Origin: Acidobacteriota bacterium
Lineage (GTDB): Bacteria > Acidobacteriota > Terriglobia > Acidiferrales > UBA7541
DNA: 39,198 nt
Assembly (NCBI GenBank): GCA_003223245.1
Contig: QHYI01000127.1
Coordinates: 1-39,198, forward strand
Direction of reading: 5' to 3'
Numbering within the stretch: the stretch's first letter is position 1; every line of letters begins with the position of its first letter. Shown here piece after piece: positions 35,875 to 39,198 of the stretch. The notes beneath the pieces are model-generated. The model had not been told where the DNA came from. It made no database searches and saw nothing but the letters and a program-made list of their open reading frames with translations. A program made the position numbers and the translations under genes.

Positions 35875-37212
35875 ATGCGAAAACTAAGCCGATTCGCGAC
35901 CAGTGTGATTTGGTGTGCCGGGCTAGCGGCGCTTGCGGGTGGAGATGCAGCACGGGCGCAGAGTGCCACTCCGAGTGGGGCGATGACCGTAATTCGCGCG
36001 GGGACATTGATCGACGGGACAAGCGAGACGCCGCGAAGGAATCAGCTGATTTTTGTGCACGGCGAACGAATTATTAGAGTGACAGGGTCGGGAGAAGCAA
36101 TTCCGTCAGGGGCAAATGTGATTGATCTTTCGAATGCCACGGTCCTGCCAGGCCTCATCGATTCGCACACGCACGTTTTCCTGTGGGGTGAGGATCCGCA
36201 AAAGGGCGGCTATGACGCGAACATTTTGTTTGCAGGAATCGCGCTGCGAGCGGCGCGCGCAACGTTTGCGGTGCGCCGTGCGCTGGAACAGGGATTTACC
36301 ACGCTGCGCGACCTCGAGACCGAGGGCGCAGGCTACGGCGACGTGGAGATCAAGCAGGCGATTGAAGAGGGGACGATTCCCGGGCCGCGCCTGTTTTGCG
36401 CGACGCGCGCGATTTCCACGACCGGCGGCTACAACCTGGAAGGCTACGCGCCGGAGCTCGACATGCCCAAGGGCGCGCAGCTTGTCGACGGGCCGGTCGA
36501 GGCGCGCAAGGCGGCGCGGCAACAATTGGACCATGGCGCGGACTGGATCAAGGTATACATGACGCACCGCTCGTGGGTTGACAAGGAAGGAAGGTTGGTA
36601 TCGCAGCCGACGCTCACAGTGGAGGAATTGAAAGCCATTGTCGACGAGACCCATGGGTGGACAAAGAAAGTGGCGTGTCACGCGTACAACGGAATCGGAT
36701 TACAGCGGGCGCTCGACGGCGGGTGCGATTCCATCGAGCACGGACTGGAGATGACCGACGCGCAAATCGAGCAAATGAAGCGGCAGGGAACTTGGTATTG
36801 CCCGACGCTTTCGCCATACTACGGCGATTGGGCGCCCGCGGATACACCTGCCGGAAAGCGCGACCGCGCGCGCGCCGCCGTTCACGAAGACACCTTCAAG
36901 AGGGCGCTGAAAGCCCATTTGAAGATCGTGTTCGGGACGGACATGGGCGGGATTCCCTGGACCGAGCCGATTGCGCAAGAGTTCCAGCGCATGGTGGAAA
37001 TGGGCATGTCGCCGATGGATGCGATCCGGTCGGCGAGCTCACGGCCCGCCGAAATGCTGGACATGAAAGGCGAGATCGGCGCGCTGGCTCCCGGAGCGTA
37101 CGCCGAAGTGATCGCCGTTTCCGGCGATCCGCTGAAAGATGTAAGCGAACTGGAGCACGTGAAGTTCGTGATGCACAACGGGTCGGTGTTCAAGAATGAG
37201 TTGACCAAGTAG
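35875..37212 (+). CDS. exported metal-dependent amidohydrolase (imidazolonepropionase/prolidase-like)
   Basis: 445 aa from ATG 35875 (GGGGGTG upstream); an upstream in-frame ATG at 35827 adds 16 residues in front of the signal peptide and is not preferred. Signal peptide: RKLSRFATSVIWCAGLAALA, with ARAQ before the mature end. Amidohydrolase motifs: the HxH metal pair in LIDSHTHVFL, the ADWIKVYMTHR region carrying the bridging Lys, CHAYNG and SIEHGLEMTD histidines, and the catalytic Asp in FGTDMGG. The last 50 residues (GEIGALAPGAYAEVIAVSGD) form the second half of the small beta domain. The substrate is unknown; periplasmic hydrolysis of peptides or ring amides is likely. The gene begins about 100 bases after the purK terminator. 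Confidence 0.9.
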   Translation: MRKLSRFATSVIWCAGLAALAGGDAARAQSATPSGAMTVIRAGTLIDGTSETPRRNQLIFVHGERIIRVTGSGEAIPSGANVIDLSNATVLPGLIDSHTHVFLWGEDPQKGGYDANILFAGIALRAARATFAVRRALEQGFTTLRDLETEGAGYGDVEIKQAIEEGTIPGPRLFCATRAISTTGGYNLEGYAPELDMPKGAQLVDGPVEARKAARQQLDHGADWIKVYMTHRSWVDKEGRLVSQPTLTVEELKAIVDETHGWTKKVACHAYNGIGLQRALDGGCDSIEHGLEMTDAQIEQMKRQGTWYCPTLSPYYGDWAPADTPAGKRDRARAAVHEDTFKRALKAHLKIVFGTDMGGIPWTEPIAQEFQRMVEMGMSPMDAIRSASSRPAEMLDMKGEIGALAPGAYAEVIAVSGDPLKDVSELEHVKFVMHNGSVFKNELTK

Positions 37213-37281
37213 CGGAGCCAGCGTAAACGGCGGGGATGACCAGTTTGCCGGCAATGCACACTTACAAGAAGGAGGAAAAGC

Positions 37282-37716
37282 GTGAGCGAACAGAATTTCA
37301 AGAATCACGTAAGGGTTGTTCCTTTGTACCACTTCTTTGTGTTACCGATGCTCATGATTAATTGTGGATGGTCAATTTATCGCTGGATAGCGGCCGGATT
37401 TTCCGTCGGCGGTTTGGAATGGGTTCTCACTTCCGTAGCATTATTTCTTGGCGTGCTGTACGCAAGGCTTTTTGCTTTGAGCGCACAGGACCGCATCATT
37501 CGGTTGGAGGAACGGCTGCGCTATGAGCGCGTGCTTCCGGAAGAGTTGCGCTGGCGCGCCGATGAGCTTACGGTCAATCAGTTTATTTCCTTGCGCTTCG
37601 CAAGCGATGACGAACTGCCTGCGCTTATGAAGCAAGTGCTCGACGAAAAGATAACCGAGCGGAAGGCCATCAAGCGGCGCATCAAGAATTGGAGACCCGA
37701 CTACCTGCGGGGGTAG
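37282..37716 (+). CDS. DUF6526 family membrane protein
   Basis: 144 aa, GTG start at 37282 with GGAGG 6 nt upstream. The opening NFKNHVRVVPLYHFFVLPML then MINCGWSIYRWIAAGFSVG is characteristic of DUF6526. Two membrane helices are visible (VLPMLMINCGWSIYRWI; VLTSVALFLGVLYARLFAL), followed by a charged helix-rich cytoplasmic part (DRIIRLEERLRYERVLPEEL, KQVLDEKITERKAIKRRIKN). The function is unknown. It is 69 bases after the amidohydrolase on the same strand and may be in its operon. Confidence 0.85.
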   Translation: MSEQNFKNHVRVVPLYHFFVLPMLMINCGWSIYRWIAAGFSVGGLEWVLTSVALFLGVLYARLFALSAQDRIIRLEERLRYERVLPEELRWRADELTVNQFISLRFASDDELPALMKQVLDEKITERKAIKRRIKNWRPDYLRG

Positions 37717-37759
37717 GGTGACGCTGCGGCTGCCATGGGTCAGGGCAATGCGCTGAACT

Positions 37760-38731
37760 TCAGCTGGCTGTGGCGGCGACGGCGGCACCTTCGATTTCGG
37801 CGATTTCCTCTGAGGTGAGCTTAAGTTCGCCAGCCCGCATGACGCCGTCAACCTGCTTGGCGTTTCGTGCGCCAACGATCGCGCCGGTAATGGCGGGGAG
37901 TCGCAGCACCCAGGCAATGGCCACTTCGCCGGGGCCGCGGCCGTGGCGCGCTCCCACTTGGCGAAGGCGCTCGACCAGCTCGAGGTTTTTGGAAAGTCGC
38001 GGCTCCTGGAACTCCTTGTTGCGAGTGCGGAAATCGTCAGGGGGCAACGCGGCAGCGCGTTCGCGAGTCATCGCGCCGGTGAGCAGGCCGGAGGCCATGG
38101 GAGCGTAGGAAATCACGCCGATGCCCCGCTTTTGACAATACGGCAGAATTTCCTCTTCAATCTTCCGGCGAATCAGCGAATACGGCGGCTGAAGAGAAGT
38201 CACCGGGGCAATTTTTTCGGCGCGCTGAATTTGGGGCACATTGAAATTGGAAACGCCAATCCAGCGCACTTTGCCGGCTTTTTGGAGATCCCTCATAGCC
38301 TGCCAGGCTTCTTCAAGCGCAGGTCCGTTGTCGGAAGGAGGCCAGTGCATTTGATAAAGATCGATGGTTTCTAGTTGCAGACGCCGGAGGCTGTCCTCGC
38401 ATTCGCGGCGGATGGAGGCGGCCGAATGATTCGGCTTCACTTTGCGATTCTCGTCCCACGTCAGAGTACATTTCGTGAAGACGTATGGGCGAGCCCCGCG
38501 CCATTCCCTCAACGCCCGTGCAACTACTTGTTCGGAATGGCCCGTACCATAGACCGCCGCAGTATCAATCCAGTTGACGCCCAACTCGAGGGCGCGATGG
38601 ATTGCCGCGATCGAGTCTTTGTCGTCTTGCGGACCCCAGGCAAATTCCCAGCCTGGGCCGCCAATGGCCCAAGCGCCAAATCCCACCGGGGTTATCTTCA
38701 AATCCGAATTCCCAAGTTTTCGGGTTTCCAT
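37760..38731 (-). CDS. aldo/keto reductase
   Basis: 323 aa from ATG 38731, with GAGAGG about 6 nt upstream; the longer frame from 38755 is less likely. A TIM-barrel NADPH oxidoreductase. The catalytic tetrad is visible: Asp and Tyr in WIDTAAVYGTGHSE, Lys in VFTKCTLTW and His in LYQMHWPPSD. The cofactor site shows GVSNFNVPQIQRAEKI, VISYAPMASGLLTGAMT and GAIVGARNAKQVDG. The closest general type is the YajO/YdhF-like 'general stress' branch; the substrate is unknown. Its stop is 44 bases from the convergent DUF6526 gene with no terminator seen between. Confidence 0.95.
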   Translation of the reverse strand: METRKLGNSDLKITPVGFGAWAIGGPGWEFAWGPQDDKDSIAAIHRALELGVNWIDTAAVYGTGHSEQVVARALREWRGARPYVFTKCTLTWDENRKVKPNHSAASIRRECEDSLRRLQLETIDLYQMHWPPSDNGPALEEAWQAMRDLQKAGKVRWIGVSNFNVPQIQRAEKIAPVTSLQPPYSLIRRKIEEEILPYCQKRGIGVISYAPMASGLLTGAMTRERAAALPPDDFRTRNKEFQEPRLSKNLELVERLRQVGARHGRGPGEVAIAWVLRLPAITGAIVGARNAKQVDGVMRAGELKLTSEEIAEIEGAAVAATAS

Positions 38732-38970
38732 TGCCAACCTCTCCCTCGAGCGCACGGGGCGGGCGGCGTGCCCGCGCTGCTGATTTCTTTCTTTTTTGTT
38801 CCCAAAAGTTGGATGAACAAAGGGAGGAAAAAGTTAAGCACGCGTAAGGCAAAAGCGGCAAGAAGCAATTTGCGGTGACAGGCGGCGTCCGAGCGAAACC
38901 ATCTCGCCATCGGGATTGCTGATGATAATAAACCCGCTAGGGATAGGAATGGGCGCGCGAGTCTGTCCCG
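38732..38970. other. intergenic region between aldo/keto reductase and bactofilin genes
   Basis: With the terminator and tail to 39036 this is just over 300 bases. No gene is seen. A weak minus-strand promoter-like pair TTGCCG ... TTAACT with an 18-nt spacer lies around 38830-38860, which could serve the reductase. The remaining open frames have no SD. Confidence 0.4.
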
Positions 38971-39010
38971 AAAAACGAGAGAGCGTCCCGGCAAAGTCGG
39001 GGCGCTCTCT
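38971..39010 (-). terminator. intrinsic terminator of the bactofilin gene
   Basis: On the minus strand a 13-bp stem (arms 39010-38998 and 38990-38978, one G-U pair, 7-nt loop) is followed by CG and TTTTT at 38975-38971. It begins 27 bases after the bactofilin stop codon. Confidence 0.88.
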
Positions 39011-39036
39011 AGAAGGGATTGAACTGGAATTGAAGA

Positions 39037-39198
39037 CTAAATCGTCTTGCCCGCAGTTACTCCTGCGGGAGTCGCTGAGCTCCTGGTAAACGCATGGGTG
39101 CTGCTGGCGGATTCCTTCTCAGCGCCCTTGTCGATTTCGATAGAGCCCTTGAAGTAGGCGCCATCCTCAATCATGATGCGCGCGGTGGTCAGGTCGCC
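39037..39198 (-). CDS. bactofilin family (polymer-forming) protein, C-terminal part
   Basis: The gene runs off the right edge; only its last 53 codons are present. The peptide begins GDLTTARIMIEDGAYFKGSI then EIDKGAEKE, the closing turns of the bactofilin beta-helix, followed by a disordered tail rich in Ser, Thr and Ala, ending in GVTAGKTI. The hexa/penta-type repeat of 'G.I.....I...G..F.G.I' is typical. Bactofilins polymerise into filaments that localise cell-wall or stalk machinery. The assignment rests on a short piece. Confidence 0.8.
   Translation of the reverse strand, partial: GDLTTARIMIEDGAYFKGSIEIDKGAEKESASSTHAFTRSSATPAGVTAGKTI

Overview
The window looks like a chromosomal piece from a soil-type Acidobacteriota bacterium. 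The evidence is its content and gene order: 23S-5S rRNA, a rplU-rpmA-obgE-nadD-rsfS-(sigma-54 activator)-rlmH run followed by cobO, accD, folC, purE and purK, exported M20/amidohydrolase enzymes, an acidobacterial-type TonB/M48 pair, a DUF4139 protein, and the characteristic start of a TonB-dependent receptor with a carboxypeptidase-regulatory-like domain. The organism call is inference from gene content. No 16S sequence is present.

Layout. 1-770: 3' end of the 23S rRNA, a spacer with two perfect hairpins, the 5S rRNA and a strong intrinsic terminator. 868-7282: an outer-membrane beta-barrel gene (-), a PilZ-domain gene (+), and a translationally coupled pair (-) of pyruvate:ferredoxin oxidoreductase (nifJ) and a dihydroorotate-dehydrogenase-like protein. 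7528-13687: a three-domain transporter/acyltransferase/acyl-ACP synthetase (-), an exported Dabb-domain protein (-), a small membrane protein and an exported M20 peptidase (+). 13852-16719 (-): a TonB-type energy transducer followed 12 bases later by an M48 metalloprotease. 17044-21386 (+): a sigma factor, a membrane zinc-finger anti-sigma-like protein with a C-terminal Ycf48/BNR-like domain, and a DUF4139 protein.

21387-25414 is the accessory part. It holds a decayed TonB-dependent-receptor start, a DUF6527 gene broken by a frameshift, and an AbiE type IV toxin-antitoxin locus whose toxin gene is also frameshifted. The AbiEi antitoxin is intact. Its promoter (TTGACA-17-TATTTT) is bracketed by two copies of a 48-bp direct repeat, each carrying an inverted repeat, exactly 74 bp apart. 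Two small Cys-rich proteins follow.

25514-35633 (+) is the housekeeping block: a strong promoter, rplU-rpmA, obgE, nadD, rsfS, a sensor-less sigma-54 activator, rlmH, a hypothetical gene, cobO, accD, folC, purE, purK and a terminator. 35875-39198 holds an exported amidohydrolase, a DUF6526 membrane protein, an aldo/keto reductase (-) and the 3' end of a bactofilin gene (-) with its own terminator.

The most unusual signal is the AbiE operator/promoter arrangement next to two genes broken by apparent single-base changes. I did not find a clearly new multi-gene system. Gene starts were chosen by Shine-Dalgarno (SD) spacing where visible, and several differ from the longest possible reading frame.
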